Positions 18,382-28,528 are shown, counted from the first letter of the stretch. The stretch: DNA of 64,000 nucleotides from Pectobacterium sp013449375 (GCF_048593165.1 NZ_CP184271.1), one strand, 5' to 3'. Made by a program: numbers and translations. The notes: generated by a model from the sequence alone, not told the origin.

Positions 18382-19440
18382 ATGCGCAAAATCATTCATG
18401 TTGATATGGACTGCTTCTACGCAGCAATTGAGATGCGTGATAACCCGCGCCTGCGCGATATTCCTTTGGCTGTAGGAGGGAGCGCCGATCGTCGTGGCGT
18501 CATCAGCACCGCTAACTATCCAGCCCGACGCTACGGTGTTCGCAGTGCGATGGCGACGGCAACTGCTTTGCGTCTGTGTCCACACCTCACCTTGTTACCT
18601 GGTCGCATGGAGGTGTACAAGTCCACCTCGCGCCAAATCCGCGAGATCTTCTCCCGCTACACGTCGCTGATCGAACCGCTTTCTCTGGATGAAGCCTATC
18701 TGGATGTCACCGATAGCCCGTACTGCAATGGTTCGGCGACGCGCATCGCCGAAGAAATCCGTCGAACCATCGCGGATGAACTGAATCTGACCGCCTCGGC
18801 GGGGATTGCGCCCATCAAGTTTCTGGCGAAAATCGCCTCTGAGTTAAATAAGCCGAATGGACAATATGTGATTACACCGGAGCAGGTGGATGATTTCCTG
18901 CTGGTGCTACCGCTGGAGAAGATCCCCGGCGTTGGGAAGGTGACGGCAAAACGGCTGGAAGAGCGCGGCCTGAACACCTGCGCGGATGTGCGGGTGTATG
19001 CGCTGGCGGATCTGCTTAAGGAGTTCGGCAAATTTGGCCGCGTGCTGTGGGAACGATGTCAGGGGATTGATGAGCGGCGTATTTCACCCGATCGGCTGAG
19101 GAAGTCGGTCGGCGTGGAGAAGACGCTGGCGCAGGATATCCACGACTGGGAACAGTGTGAAAATCTGATAGAACAGCTTTATGAGGAGCTGGAAGTCCGC
19201 CTGAAACGGGTAAAACCTGATCTGCATATTGCGCGTCAGGGCGTCAAACTCAAGTTTGATGATTTTCAGCAAACGACGCAGGAGCATGTTTGGCCGATGT
19301 TGAATAAACAGGATCTGTTGAAGCTAGCACAACAAACCTGGCAGGAGCGGCGTAAATCCAGAGGTGTCCGGCTGGTCGGACTGCATGTGACGCTGCTCGA
19401 CCCGCAAATTGAGCGACAACTGGTGTTTGATTGGGGATAA
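18382..19440 (+). CDS. dinB: DNA polymerase IV
   Basis: 352 residues from the ATG at 18382 (MRKIIHVDMDCFYAAIEMRD; E. coli 351). This is a Y-family translesion polymerase. The first metal-binding aspartate is in HVDMDCFYAA, and the catalytic SLDEAYLDVT and TASAGIAPIKFLAKIASE motifs are intact. The helix-hairpin-helix IPGVGKVTAKRLEE and the little-finger domain follow. The C-terminal QLVFDWG resembles a beta-clamp-binding tail. A longer frame starts at 18319, but it would cover the LexA box. Confidence 0.97.
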   Translation: MRKIIHVDMDCFYAAIEMRDNPRLRDIPLAVGGSADRRGVISTANYPARRYGVRSAMATATALRLCPHLTLLPGRMEVYKSTSRQIREIFSRYTSLIEPLSLDEAYLDVTDSPYCNGSATRIAEEIRRTIADELNLTASAGIAPIKFLAKIASELNKPNGQYVITPEQVDDFLLVLPLEKIPGVGKVTAKRLEERGLNTCADVRVYALADLLKEFGKFGRVLWERCQGIDERRISPDRLRKSVGVEKTLAQDIHDWEQCENLIEQLYEELEVRLKRVKPDLHIARQGVKLKFDDFQQTTQEHVWPMLNKQDLLKLAQQTWQERRKSRGVRLVGLHVTLLDPQIERQLVFDWG

Positions 19441-19458
19441 GGTTGTGTAGTTGAGGGT

Positions 19459-19494
19459 AAAAAAGGGCGACGTTTGTGCGCCGCCCTGATTTTT
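19459..19494. terminator. Bidirectional terminator between dinB and pepD
   Basis: GGGCGACG pairs with CGCCGCCC (one mismatch) around TTTGTG. An A-run lies on the left and TTTTT on the right, serving both convergent genes. Confidence 0.75.
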
Positions 19495-19521
19495 ACTCGT
19501 GTACGTTTTATTCGTGGGCGA

Positions 19522-20982
19522 TTAAGCGCGTGGAGGAATCGCTTTCAGCAGTTCTGTCAGCAATTTCCAGTACAGATCGACGCTGCCGATATGTACTTGT
19601 TCATCCGGTGAATGCGGCCCAGTGATGGTCGGCCCGATGGAAACCATGTCCATGTCTGGGTATGGCTTTTTGAACAGACCACATTCCAGACCAGCGTGAA
19701 TCACCATGATGTTTGGCGTCTTGTTGAACAGCTTCTGATAGGTTTCGCGCACCAGCGCCATGACCGGTGAATGCGCGTCTGGCTGCCAGCCTGGGTAGCC
19801 GCCTTTCGGTGATGTTTTCGCACCAGCCAAGTGCCCCAGCGCTGTCAGCGTACCGACAACGGCGTCTTTACCGCTGTCGATCAGTGAACGAATCAGGCAG
19901 ATGACTTCCGCGTGGTCGTCTTCCATTGTCACAACGCCCAAGTTCAGTGATGTTTCTACCACGCCTTTGACTTCATCGCTCATGCGGATCACGCCGTTCG
20001 GCGTGGCGTTGAGCAGTGCCAGCAGACGATCGCGGCTGTCTTGCGTCAGCGGATGCTCATTGCTGTCGCTGGCTTCCACCAGCACGGTCAGGTTTTTCTC
20101 AACGGCAGACAGTTCATTTTTCAGCACCGTCAGATATTCCTGGCTCAGCGCTTTTAATGACTCGACGTTAGCAGCAGGTAGTGACAGCGTGGCGAAGGCT
20201 TCACGCGGAATGGCGTTACGCAGCGTCCCGCCGTTCAGATCGAGAATGCGGAGATCCAGTGCTTTTGCCTGTTCGAACAGGAAACGTGCCAGCAGCTTGT
20301 TGGCGTTGCCCAGTCCCAGATGGATGTCACCGCCTGAGTGGCCGCCTTTCAGCCCTTTAATCGTCAGCTTCAGCGTGTGGTAACCAGCCGGTGGCACTTC
20401 GCGCGTCAGCGGCAGACGAGTAATGAAATCAATACCGCCCGCGCAACCCATGTAGATCTCGCCTTCTTCTTCCGAATCGGTATTGATCAGGATTTCGCCC
20501 TGAAGCCAGTTTGGTTGCAGGCCAAACGCACCATCCATACCCGCTTCTTCCGTCATGGTCAGCAGCACTTCTAGCGGGCCGTGCTCGACGCTTGGATCGG
20601 CCAGCACCGCCAGCGCAGACGCCATACCGATGCCGTTATCTGCACCCAGCGTGGTGCCACGTGCTTTTAGCCATTCACCGTCAACATAAGGCTGGATTGG
20701 GTCGATAGTGAAATCGTGTACGGTGTCGTTGTTTTTCTGTGGCACCATGTCTAGATGCGCCTGCAATACGACAGGTTTGCGGTTTTCCATACCTGCGGTT
20801 GCCGCTTTGCGTAGCAGAATATTGCCGACCTGATCGCGTTCGGCATGAATGCCTTTCTCTTTAGCCCATTCCAAAATATGTGCGGCCAACGCTTCTTCAT
20901 GATAAGACGGGTGCGGAATGGAACAGATCTTGGCGAAAATATCCCACAGCGGCTGGGGGGAAAGTTGAGACAATTCAGACAC
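19522..20982 (-). CDS. pepD: Aminoacyl-histidine dipeptidase (peptidase D)
   Basis: 486 residues (E. coli 485). This is a cytosolic M20-family zinc peptidase that hydrolyses Xaa-His dipeptides such as carnosine. Metal-site motifs: VVLQAHLDMVPQKN, TTLGADNGIGMASA, LLTMTEEAGMDGAFG and, near the C-terminus, VIHAGLECGLF. A GGAG ribosome site precedes the ATG. The 329 bp between pepD and gpt hold only the two divergent promoters. Confidence 0.97.
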   Translation of the reverse strand: MSELSQLSPQPLWDIFAKICSIPHPSYHEEALAAHILEWAKEKGIHAERDQVGNILLRKAATAGMENRKPVVLQAHLDMVPQKNNDTVHDFTIDPIQPYVDGEWLKARGTTLGADNGIGMASALAVLADPSVEHGPLEVLLTMTEEAGMDGAFGLQPNWLQGEILINTDSEEEGEIYMGCAGGIDFITRLPLTREVPPAGYHTLKLTIKGLKGGHSGGDIHLGLGNANKLLARFLFEQAKALDLRILDLNGGTLRNAIPREAFATLSLPAANVESLKALSQEYLTVLKNELSAVEKNLTVLVEASDSNEHPLTQDSRDRLLALLNATPNGVIRMSDEVKGVVETSLNLGVVTMEDDHAEVICLIRSLIDSGKDAVVGTLTALGHLAGAKTSPKGGYPGWQPDAHSPVMALVRETYQKLFNKTPNIMVIHAGLECGLFKKPYPDMDMVSIGPTITGPHSPDEQVHIGSVDLYWKLLTELLKAIPPRA

Positions 20983-21311
20983 TATTTTAGTCTCCTTGTA
21001 GCGGCCAGCCTTCGCGTTTTGGCGGGCAGGGCTATAGGTTAAAAGTTAATCGCGGCGAGCCACATAACGTGGCCTGTCGTAACAGAATATCATTTTCCAT
21101 CAAAGCAGGGGAATTGCCGTCGGCCATGACTTATTTTTCCTGCTGCAATATGAATCAGCGGGTTCGGCAGAGCGCAGGGGGGCGGGAAAAACTCGGTTCT
21201 TACGTTGAGAAAAACTGGTTTTTATGTTGTCGGCTATCTATAATCTCGCGCAACCTTTTTCCCCCCTCAGACTCAAATTAAGCCGATTTTTATCCGGCTG
21301 GGATATATTTT

Positions 21312-21770
21312 ATGAGCGAAAAGTACGTCGTAACTTGGGATATGTTGCAAATTCATGCCCGCAAACTGGCACAGCGTTTACTGCCTGCCGATCAATGGAA
21401 AGGCATCATTGCCGTTAGCCGTGGTGGTCTGGTGCCAAGCGCACTGCTGGCGCGTGAGCTGGGCATTCGTCACGTTGATACCGTTTGCATTTCCAGTTAT
21501 GACCACGACAACCAGCGCGAAATGAAAGTGCTGAAGCGTGCCGAGGGAGATGGCGAAGGGTTTATCGTGATTGACGATCTGGTTGACACCGGCGGTACGG
21601 CGAAAGCCATTCGTGATATGTACCCGAAAGCGCATTTTGTGACCATTTTCGCTAAGCCAGCCGGTAAGCCGCTAGTTGACGACTACGTGATCGATATCCC
21701 GCAGGATACTTGGATTGAACAGCCGTGGGACATGGGCGTGGTATTTGTTCCGCCGTTGTCTGGCCGCTAA
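21312..21770 (+). CDS. gpt: Xanthine-guanine phosphoribosyltransferase
   Basis: 152 residues, exact family length. It salvages guanine, xanthine and hypoxanthine using PRPP. The PRPP-binding loop is FIVIDDLVDTGGTAKAIRD and the N-terminal region reads IIAVSRGGLVPSALLAREL. A TATAAT hexamer at 21239-21244 is a plausible -10 element. Confidence 0.97.
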   Translation: MSEKYVVTWDMLQIHARKLAQRLLPADQWKGIIAVSRGGLVPSALLARELGIRHVDTVCISSYDHDNQREMKVLKRAEGDGEGFIVIDDLVDTGGTAKAIRDMYPKAHFVTIFAKPAGKPLVDDYVIDIPQDTWIEQPWDMGVVFVPPLSGR

Positions 21771-21797
21771 TCGCCTGAGCGAATAGTCATTTCCACC

Positions 21798-21827
21798 AAT
21801 GCCCAGTTTAGCTGGGCATTGTTGTTT
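21798..21827 (+). terminator. Intrinsic terminator after gpt
   Basis: AATGCCCAG and CTGGGCATT form a perfect 9-bp stem with a 5-base loop, then GTTGTTT. It lies 28 bp past the gpt stop. Confidence 0.8.
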
Positions 21828-22029
21828 ATGATGATTGTTGTTTTTGACGATTGGTATTTATAGCGACGGTTATTTCTGAACCTCACCATTTCTGCTACAA
21901 GCTTTGATCCGATCGTGTGTTTCTGCCGTTGGCATTTGTCTTCTCTGGCCTGAGTTCGTTACACTTTAACGGGTGACGAAGAAGTCGTCTGATGTCCGCT
22001 AACAGCGGTTTACATTAATGGAGGCTGCT

Positions 22030-23277
22030 GTGGCGCAAGCTAACCTGTCTGAAACGCTATTCAAACCATCCTTTAAACATCCAGAAACCTCGACATTGGT
22101 CCGACGTACGCGGAATAGTCAGGATGTGCAGGGGCTGCATTCTACGCTGGAAGGGGAGAAGATCCGTAGCTGGTATCGGATGATTAACCGGCTGATGTGG
22201 ATCTGGCGTGGCGTCGACCCGTGGGAAATTGAAGACGTGCTGTCACGTATCGCGGCCAGCAAGGCGGACAGAAGCAACGAGCAACTGCTTGATACGGTGA
22301 TCGGCTACCGCGGCGGTAACTGGATTTATGAATGGGCGAAGCAGGGCGCAGGCTGGCAGCAGCGAGCAACAGAGAGCGGCGATGACGCGCAAACCGGACA
22401 GTTCTGGCTGAACGCCGCCAACCTCTACAGTATTGCTGCGTATCCACATATTAAAGGCGATGAACTGGCAGAACAGGCGCAAACGCTGGCAAACCGCGCC
22501 TATGAAGAAGCTGCCAAATACCTGCCTTATGAACTCAAAGAACTAACCTTCCCGATTACGGGCGGTGGCACGCTGACCGGGTTTCTGCATATGCCCTCGC
22601 AAGCGAAAGCACCTTTCCCTACCGTTCTGATGTGCGGCAGCCTAGAAATGTTGCAGAGCGATTATCATCGCCTGTTTCAGGACTATTTTGCGCCGGCAGG
22701 CATGGCGATGCTGACGATTGATGTCCCCTCCGTTGGATTTTCTTCCCGTTGGAAGTTGACTCAGGATTCCAGCTTCCTGCATCAGCAGGTTTTGCGTGCG
22801 CTGCCGGATGTTCCGTGGATCGATCACTCCCGCGTGGTCGCGTTTGGTTTCCGCTTTGGTGCCAATATTGCTGTTCGGCTGGCGTATCTGGAATCGCAGC
22901 GCTTATGCGGTGTGGCCTGCCTCGGCCCCGTGGTACATCATCTATTAAGTGATTCGACTCGCCAGCAGCAGGTGCCGGATATGTTTATGGATGTGCTGGC
23001 GAGTCGTCTGGGGATGCCCTTCTCGACGGATTCCTCGCTGAAAACCGAGCTGGGGCGCTATTCGCTGAAAACGCAGGGGCTGTTAGGACGCCGTTGCCCG
23101 ACGCCGATGCTGGCAGGCTACTGGGATAACGATCTGCTATGCCCGAAAGAAGAGGCGAGCCTGATAGTGAACTCATCCGCACAAGGGAAACTACTGCCGG
23201 TTAACTTCTCGCCGGTGTACCAGAATTTCGATCGCGCGCTACAACAAATCAGCGTGTGGTTGCAGGATAAAGTATAA
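22030..23277 (+). CDS. frsA: FrsA, alpha/beta-fold esterase
   Basis: 415 residues from the GTG at 22030 (MAQANLSETLFKPSFKHPET; E. coli 414). I prefer this to the ATG at 22018 because GGAGG at 22020 then lies at the right spacing and the N-terminus matches E. coli. The alpha/beta hydrolase domain runs from LTGFLHMPSQAKAPFPTVL, through TIDVPSVGFSS, to VVAFGFRFGANIAVRLAYLE at the nucleophile elbow. In E. coli it binds EIIA(Glc) and affects respiration/fermentation balance. In E. coli the next gene is crl; here three genes intervene. Confidence 0.95.
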   Translation: MAQANLSETLFKPSFKHPETSTLVRRTRNSQDVQGLHSTLEGEKIRSWYRMINRLMWIWRGVDPWEIEDVLSRIAASKADRSNEQLLDTVIGYRGGNWIYEWAKQGAGWQQRATESGDDAQTGQFWLNAANLYSIAAYPHIKGDELAEQAQTLANRAYEEAAKYLPYELKELTFPITGGGTLTGFLHMPSQAKAPFPTVLMCGSLEMLQSDYHRLFQDYFAPAGMAMLTIDVPSVGFSSRWKLTQDSSFLHQQVLRALPDVPWIDHSRVVAFGFRFGANIAVRLAYLESQRLCGVACLGPVVHHLLSDSTRQQQVPDMFMDVLASRLGMPFSTDSSLKTELGRYSLKTQGLLGRRCPTPMLAGYWDNDLLCPKEEASLIVNSSAQGKLLPVNFSPVYQNFDRALQQISVWLQDKV

Positions 23278-23357
23278 AAGATCAGGCGTAACGCACGGCC
23301 TGTGTAGGCGACTCTTCGCTACACAGGCCGCTGTTTCTGCTAGACGATAGCCATCGA

Positions 23358-23693
23358 TTACAGGATCTTTTTGGCGTAGCAAGTCCTGTCCATATCAACC
23401 ACTTCAACCGTCACTGACAGGTTCTTCAATCCCAGCGCTTCGATCTTCTGAAGTACCAGATTGGAGAGACTGCTTTTCTGCTCTCCCGTCCGCCCAGACA
23501 GTATCTTGACTGCCACATGAATAAAGCTGGCCCGTTGGCCACTTGTCGTGTAGTTATCGTACGCGAGTGATCTGACTTTGATGTCGCTGCCGTCACTGGC
23601 AAACAAACCGGATTCGAGCGCACCGCGATAGATCGCAGGAAGTAGGGCATTTACATCAATGTCTGAGGAATGTTCGGCGATACAATGTGGCAT
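23358..23693 (-). CDS. 5-carboxymethyl-2-hydroxymuconate isomerase family protein
   Basis: 111 residues. The N-terminus MPHCIAEHSSDIDV puts a proline directly after the methionine, the catalytic residue of the tautomerase superfamily, and matches the CHMI family (HpaF-like). FIHVAVKILSGRTGEQKSSL and LSVTVEVVDMDRTCYAKK are further family features. In homoprotocatechuate degradation the enzyme isomerises a ring-cleavage product, but no other hpa gene is nearby, so the real substrate may differ. Confidence 0.85.
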   Translation of the reverse strand: MPHCIAEHSSDIDVNALLPAIYRGALESGLFASDGSDIKVRSLAYDNYTTSGQRASFIHVAVKILSGRTGEQKSSLSNLVLQKIEALGLKNLSVTVEVVDMDRTCYAKKIL

Positions 23694-23868
23694 AAGGTGT
23701 CACTTCTCAATGAACGAAAACGAAGAGACCTGAGTATTGAGTACCCAGCGTCGCTCGGCAACTGCTTTTTAGGGAAGCCAGCGCGGACAAAAGTATGGAT
23801 GTACGTTATCATCGCAGGTGATTGATAAAGTATCATGTTTACCCGTTTTGGGGTCGTTGAAGGATGCA

Positions 23869-25905
23869 ATGATGTGGGGAATATTGTCTCGTCAGCAGCA
23901 AAGCCTGCATGACATCTGTTGTTCAGACCTACCGTTGGAAAAGAAAAAACGACAAATCGACCGCTTTCTGGCAAAGGGCGGTAACATCAATGAAAGGCAG
24001 ACCCATACTGCGAATGTACTCGGTCCGCTAACGATGGATGAAGAAGCCCCCGATACGGAATTGGTGCGTTACTTGTTGGATAAGGGCGCTTTTATTGAAC
24101 AGCCTGGAGGATTTAGCTCATTGCATAGAGCGATCGAGTTCTTCCATCTGGAACTGGCCGAGCTCTATCTTCAGTACGGCGCGGATGTGCACTACCTCAA
24201 TTTTTTCAGCAATTCATGGCTGAATTATCTGTACTGTCCTCAGGAGCGCTTTACCTACACTGGCGACCAGCGTCAGCAAATGCTCGATCTGTTGTTACGC
24301 TACGGTTTGGATCTCAATCGTGAAACCATTTTCTGGACATCGCTGGAAACCAGTTTTCCGATAGAGATTATCATGTGTCAGAAAGATGTCAGTCTGCTGG
24401 AGCATATCTTTCAGCTCGATATCCCTATTCATTTTGCCGAAACCGGCATTTTTGAACGGCTCTTTAACTATAAAAGCGAGTGGCTGCCACTGCCGCTCTT
24501 TCAGCAAATCGTGAAACGGGCGGGCGGATCGGCCTATCGTGAACCGGGTGTCATTCTTTCCGAAGACAAGAAGATCCGTACCGATGGATCGCTATTGGAA
24601 ATGGCCATTTTTTACGCCGCGGACGAACGGCTCTGTGAATGCTTGCTCGATACCTACCCTGATATTCGCTGCGATTTAAGCCACTACAGCTTTGTTCTGG
24701 ATGCCTTGCTTAACCGCTATTCGCTTGAGTTGGTGGAGCGGATTATGCAGAAAACGGCGGATATCGATCGTCCTTATTCCTTGTTCATTCCTGCTGGTCG
24801 AAAAAAACAGGATGGATGGGAAGCCAATGCCTATCCTGATGTCGGCAGCTCGGCGATGACGCAGTTTGTGGACATCCGCCTCGAAAAAGCGCTGAATGAG
24901 CCTGATTATTATCCTTATTTCTACGATGCCATTAGCTTGTTGCTGCAATACGGCGCGTCGCCTCTGGTTGATAAAATGACTGGGGGACGTAGCTATGAAA
25001 TGCGGAACTGGTCATTGCTTTATCTCGTCTGCGTGGAAATGGTGTTTCAGAATCATTTTCGTCCTGACCTGCTGGATTTATTGGTGGCGCATGGTGCGAA
25101 CTTCAACGTGAAGAAAAGCGCGGTCAGAGAACCGCTCTGCATTACGCTGCTTCAGCGTGGCTACAGTTCACCGCATGAAGAGGTGTTGCTTCAGGTGATG
25201 AACTACCTCTATGAACACGGTATGGATTTGCAGGCGACCAATGCCTACCTGATCAACACGGCAGCGGCGGCGGGAATAGGCTCTCGGCCACTGGTCTTAC
25301 AGTGGCTTATTGCACACGGTGTGGATATTCACACCCTGAGCGGATTTGACAATACCCCCGTTCTGCATAAAACCATCAGCCTGTATAGTGATGAAGCCCT
25401 GACGCCAGAGCGACGTGCTGAAACCGTCTCGGTACTGCTGGATAACGGCGCGAATATTGATGAGTTCTCGATGGATGAACAATTCACGCCGCTCATGTGC
25501 GCGGCTTACTACGGTGAAGCGAAGTGTGCCGAGGTGTTGTTGGCGCGCGGGGCCAATCCGCATGCCCGTAGTGCCAACGGCATGACGCCCCTGCGCTGTG
25601 CGCTACACCGCGCCGATGCGGCGGCAGCGCGAATTGTGACCCTGCTTCACCACTATGGCGTGACGGTCGCACGGGTGGACGAAAAGGGGAACGATCTGCT
25701 GGTCGGCTGTATTCGCAATAAACATGAAGCGATGTTTAAAGTGCTACTGGAGATACTGTCTCCCAGCTTGGACGACATGCATCGGTTGCTGGACTGGCTG
25801 GCACAGGGCAACCGCTACTGCTATTTCTCCGATCAGCTACGCCAACAGATTGGGCGGCTAAGCGCAGGCGATCGGTCTTCTTCCCATCATTCACTACCGC
25901 GATAA
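23869..25905 (+). CDS. Ankyrin-repeat protein, paralogue 1
   Basis: 678 residues from ATG 23869, chosen because MMWGILSRQQQSLHDICCSD then aligns with the start of the next gene and AAGG lies upstream; a GTG at 23818 gives 17 more residues. Ankyrin-type motifs recur: TELVRYLLDKGAFIEQ, LAELYLQYGADVHYL, LDLLVAHGANFNV, VSVLLDNGANIDEF and TPLMCAAYYGEAKCAEVLLARGANPHARSANGMTPL. The middle third is poorly conserved relative to the repeat consensus. No signal peptide or enzyme domain is visible; it is probably a cytosolic protein-binding scaffold of unknown role. Confidence 0.85.
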   Translation: MMWGILSRQQQSLHDICCSDLPLEKKKRQIDRFLAKGGNINERQTHTANVLGPLTMDEEAPDTELVRYLLDKGAFIEQPGGFSSLHRAIEFFHLELAELYLQYGADVHYLNFFSNSWLNYLYCPQERFTYTGDQRQQMLDLLLRYGLDLNRETIFWTSLETSFPIEIIMCQKDVSLLEHIFQLDIPIHFAETGIFERLFNYKSEWLPLPLFQQIVKRAGGSAYREPGVILSEDKKIRTDGSLLEMAIFYAADERLCECLLDTYPDIRCDLSHYSFVLDALLNRYSLELVERIMQKTADIDRPYSLFIPAGRKKQDGWEANAYPDVGSSAMTQFVDIRLEKALNEPDYYPYFYDAISLLLQYGASPLVDKMTGGRSYEMRNWSLLYLVCVEMVFQNHFRPDLLDLLVAHGANFNVKKSAVREPLCITLLQRGYSSPHEEVLLQVMNYLYEHGMDLQATNAYLINTAAAAGIGSRPLVLQWLIAHGVDIHTLSGFDNTPVLHKTISLYSDEALTPERRAETVSVLLDNGANIDEFSMDEQFTPLMCAAYYGEAKCAEVLLARGANPHARSANGMTPLRCALHRADAAAARIVTLLHHYGVTVARVDEKGNDLLVGCIRNKHEAMFKVLLEILSPSLDDMHRLLDWLAQGNRYCYFSDQLRQQIGRLSAGDRSSSHHSLPR

Positions 25906-25916
25906 GGACATCGTAT

Positions 25917-28019
25917 ATGTTCGGTTCATCTTCCAAAACGGACGATTTAGAGACGATTTGTTTCTCCGATGTCTCTATTCGCAAGAAGCGCAAACAGATC
26001 GATCGCTATCTGGCGGCGAAAGGTGACATCAACGCACTAAGCGATGGGCAAACGGTGTTGCATCAATTGAGCCAGACTCGCGGCACGGCGATCGATCTTG
26101 TTCGCTATTTGTTGGAAAAAGGGGCGAGTATCGAAACGCCTGAAGGTGAAAGTGCGCTCTTCGCGGCGATCACGTCTTACTCTCCAGAGATTGCTGCGCT
26201 GCTTTTACAGCACGGCGCCCGGCTGGATTTTCATGACAATCAGGGGCGCTGCTGGCTACACTGTTTTTTTGATCTGCCTGAAAGCCCTGTCTATACCCAT
26301 GCTCAGCGCACGACAATGTTGGAGGTGTTGCTGGCAAATGGATTGGATATTAATCAGCCTGTCCTGTTTTACCTTGACGCTGAGAAATGCCACCCCGTCG
26401 ATGTTTTGCTGGAAAAGCAGGATCGCTTTTTATTAATGCGGTTGTTCCATGCGGATAGCCCGGTACGCCTGGCGGGGACATCGATACTGGAAAACGTATT
26501 TCGATACGCCGAATCGTGGATAACGCTGGAGGTCTTCCAGTTGATCGTTACGCAGGCCGAGCGGGAAGGGATGCAGGAATCAGGTTTTACCCTGTCATTT
26601 AATCAGGAACAGAAAACCCTAGTGACCTGGCTGGAAATGGCGCTGCACTGTGGTTTACCTGCGCCGTTTTGTTCGTTCTTATTGGATACCTTTCCGGATA
26701 TGCGCTGCGATGTACCTGCATATAGCGTGCTGCTGGATGCGTTGGATAAGTCGTATCCTCCCTCGCTAATCGCGCGTATTGTGCAACGTACCACCGACCT
26801 CGATCGTCGTTATCCGCTGCGTTTTGATCGAAATGCACCGGATTATGAAGAAGAGGATGAGCATCATGCCAGTCAGGGTACGGTGCTGGCGCAATATCTT
26901 GTGTTGCGAGTTAAGGCCGCGGTAACGGATAGCCGCGCACATCGCGTGTTTTATTCCTCCCTCGAACTCCTGCTAGAGTCAGGCGCTTCTCCCAATATTG
27001 GCTATACGATGTGGGAGGAGGATGACGACACGCCGACGACGTGGCCAGCGCTTTATACGCTCTGTGAGGCGATGGTCGCCACCGGACAATATCATGCTGA
27101 CCTGCTCGATCTGTTGCTCGCGCACGGCGCTGATTTCCACCAACAGCAGGTACTGCAAGAAAGCGGTGCGCTTCCGTTAGGGATGGCGCTGCTGCTGTAT
27201 TTACAGTCCAGCCCGCATGAAAGCGTACTGCTTGATATTTTCCAGCACCTGCACTCCTGTGGAATGAACCTGCATAGCGCGACACCAGACGGGATGAACA
27301 TGGTTTATGCCGCTGCGGCGGGGTGTCGTTCGCAAGTGCTGAACTGGTTGATTCAACAAGGCGTGAGTCTGGATGTAAAAACAGTGAGCACCCTTGCGCC
27401 GCCGCTGCATCGCGTGATTAATAATGTGAGTGTGGCGCCCGAACGGCGTAAAGCAACGCTTGAGGTTCTGCTGCAACAGGGGATAGAGAAGGACGTCGAG
27501 TGGGGTGAGCCCGCGATGACGCCGCTGATGCTGGCAGCGAAACAGGGCGCGCAGCATTGCCTTGAGGTGCTGCTGCACTATGGCGCCAATCCGAATGCGC
27601 GTACCGCAGGCGGGATGACCCCCGCGCTGTGTGCGATAACGAGCCGCCACTCTATTGATTTCCCGCCTCGTCCTGAGTCGGTATCCGCCCGCATGCTGGC
27701 GATACTGCATGCCTATAATGCGGATCTCTGCCAAAGCAATGATGACGACATAACGCCGCTGTTGCTCAGCGTGCAGGAAGAACGGAAAGAGGTTTTTGAA
27801 GCACTGATCAGGCTGACGTCATTTACAGAAGAACAGTTGCGAAGCGTGCTGGACGGCAAACGCCCGATTCACGCTTATTTTGCTGAACGCCTGCAAGCAC
27901 TGCTGGCATTGCCTGCGCCACATGCTGAAACCGGGCTTTCACGCTTTTCTGTGCAGCGTAAATCCGTAGTATGGGAACACGCCGATGCTAGGGCAGAAAA
28001 GTCAGGTGTCGGCCAGTAA
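25917..28019 (+). CDS. Ankyrin-repeat protein, paralogue 2
   Basis: 700 residues. It is paralogous to the preceding gene along its whole length and shares the opening pattern LETICFSDVSIRKKRKQIDRYLAAKGDIN. Repeats include LVRYLLEKGASIETPEGESA, AALLLQHGARLDFHDNQG and MTPLMLAAKQGAQHCLEVLLHYGANPNARTAGGMTP. It starts 11 bp after paralogue 1, so the pair is one operon from a tandem duplication. Function unknown. Confidence 0.85.
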   Translation: MFGSSSKTDDLETICFSDVSIRKKRKQIDRYLAAKGDINALSDGQTVLHQLSQTRGTAIDLVRYLLEKGASIETPEGESALFAAITSYSPEIAALLLQHGARLDFHDNQGRCWLHCFFDLPESPVYTHAQRTTMLEVLLANGLDINQPVLFYLDAEKCHPVDVLLEKQDRFLLMRLFHADSPVRLAGTSILENVFRYAESWITLEVFQLIVTQAEREGMQESGFTLSFNQEQKTLVTWLEMALHCGLPAPFCSFLLDTFPDMRCDVPAYSVLLDALDKSYPPSLIARIVQRTTDLDRRYPLRFDRNAPDYEEEDEHHASQGTVLAQYLVLRVKAAVTDSRAHRVFYSSLELLLESGASPNIGYTMWEEDDDTPTTWPALYTLCEAMVATGQYHADLLDLLLAHGADFHQQQVLQESGALPLGMALLLYLQSSPHESVLLDIFQHLHSCGMNLHSATPDGMNMVYAAAAGCRSQVLNWLIQQGVSLDVKTVSTLAPPLHRVINNVSVAPERRKATLEVLLQQGIEKDVEWGEPAMTPLMLAAKQGAQHCLEVLLHYGANPNARTAGGMTPALCAITSRHSIDFPPRPESVSARMLAILHAYNADLCQSNDDDITPLLLSVQEERKEVFEALIRLTSFTEEQLRSVLDGKRPIHAYFAERLQALLALPAPHAETGLSRFSVQRKSVVWEHADARAEKSGVGQ

Positions 28020-28089
28020 CCTGACGCCAGGTGGTTGATAAATTACCATTCTCTGCTAAAAAAGAAGGTTCAACCAAAGGAGATCGTAG

Positions 28090-28464
28090 ATGATATTACC
28101 GAGTGGACACTCCAGAAGCCGTCTCATGAAAAATTTTACGGCACTGGGACCTTATATCCGTGAAGCGCAGTGCGAGAATACCGCGTTCTTCTTTGATTGC
28201 CTGGCGGTTTGCGTCAACATCAAGCCTGCGCCTGAAAATCGCGAGTTCTGGGGATGGTGGCTGAATCTGGAAGATACTGGTCAGGCTTTTGCCTATGACT
28301 ATCACTACGGATTGTTTGATAAACAGGGCAACTGGCGTGAGGAAAAAATTAAGGACAAAGCCGTGATGGAACAGGTGGAAAATGCCAAACAAGCTTTCCA
28401 TGTCCGATTGGAACAACTGCTGCACTCGCTCGAACCCGCTACGACCCTCGCTGCACGACCGTGA
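28090..28464 (+). CDS. crl: Sigma factor-binding protein Crl
   Basis: 124 residues. Strong match to Crl: LPSGHSRSRLMKNFTALGPY, then FFFDCLAVCVNIKPAPE, REFWGWWLNLE and FAYDYHYGLFDKQGNW. Crl binds RpoS and helps it assemble with core RNA polymerase. AAAGGAG precedes the ATG. The tail after residue ~110 differs from E. coli Crl. Confidence 0.95.
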   Translation: MILPSGHSRSRLMKNFTALGPYIREAQCENTAFFFDCLAVCVNIKPAPENREFWGWWLNLEDTGQAFAYDYHYGLFDKQGNWREEKIKDKAVMEQVENAKQAFHVRLEQLLHSLEPATTLAARP

Positions 28465-28502
28465 TGCTTCCCTGACGATCCCCCGATTTATTCGCAGGTT
28501 TT

Positions 28503-28528
28503 CGCGTTATGCCTGTTGGCATAACGCG
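28503..28528 (+). terminator. Hairpin between crl and proB
   Basis: CGCGTTATGCC and GGCATAACGCG form a perfect 11-bp stem with a TGTT loop. No T-run follows, so it may be a weak terminator or an mRNA-stabilising hairpin. Confidence 0.55.
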
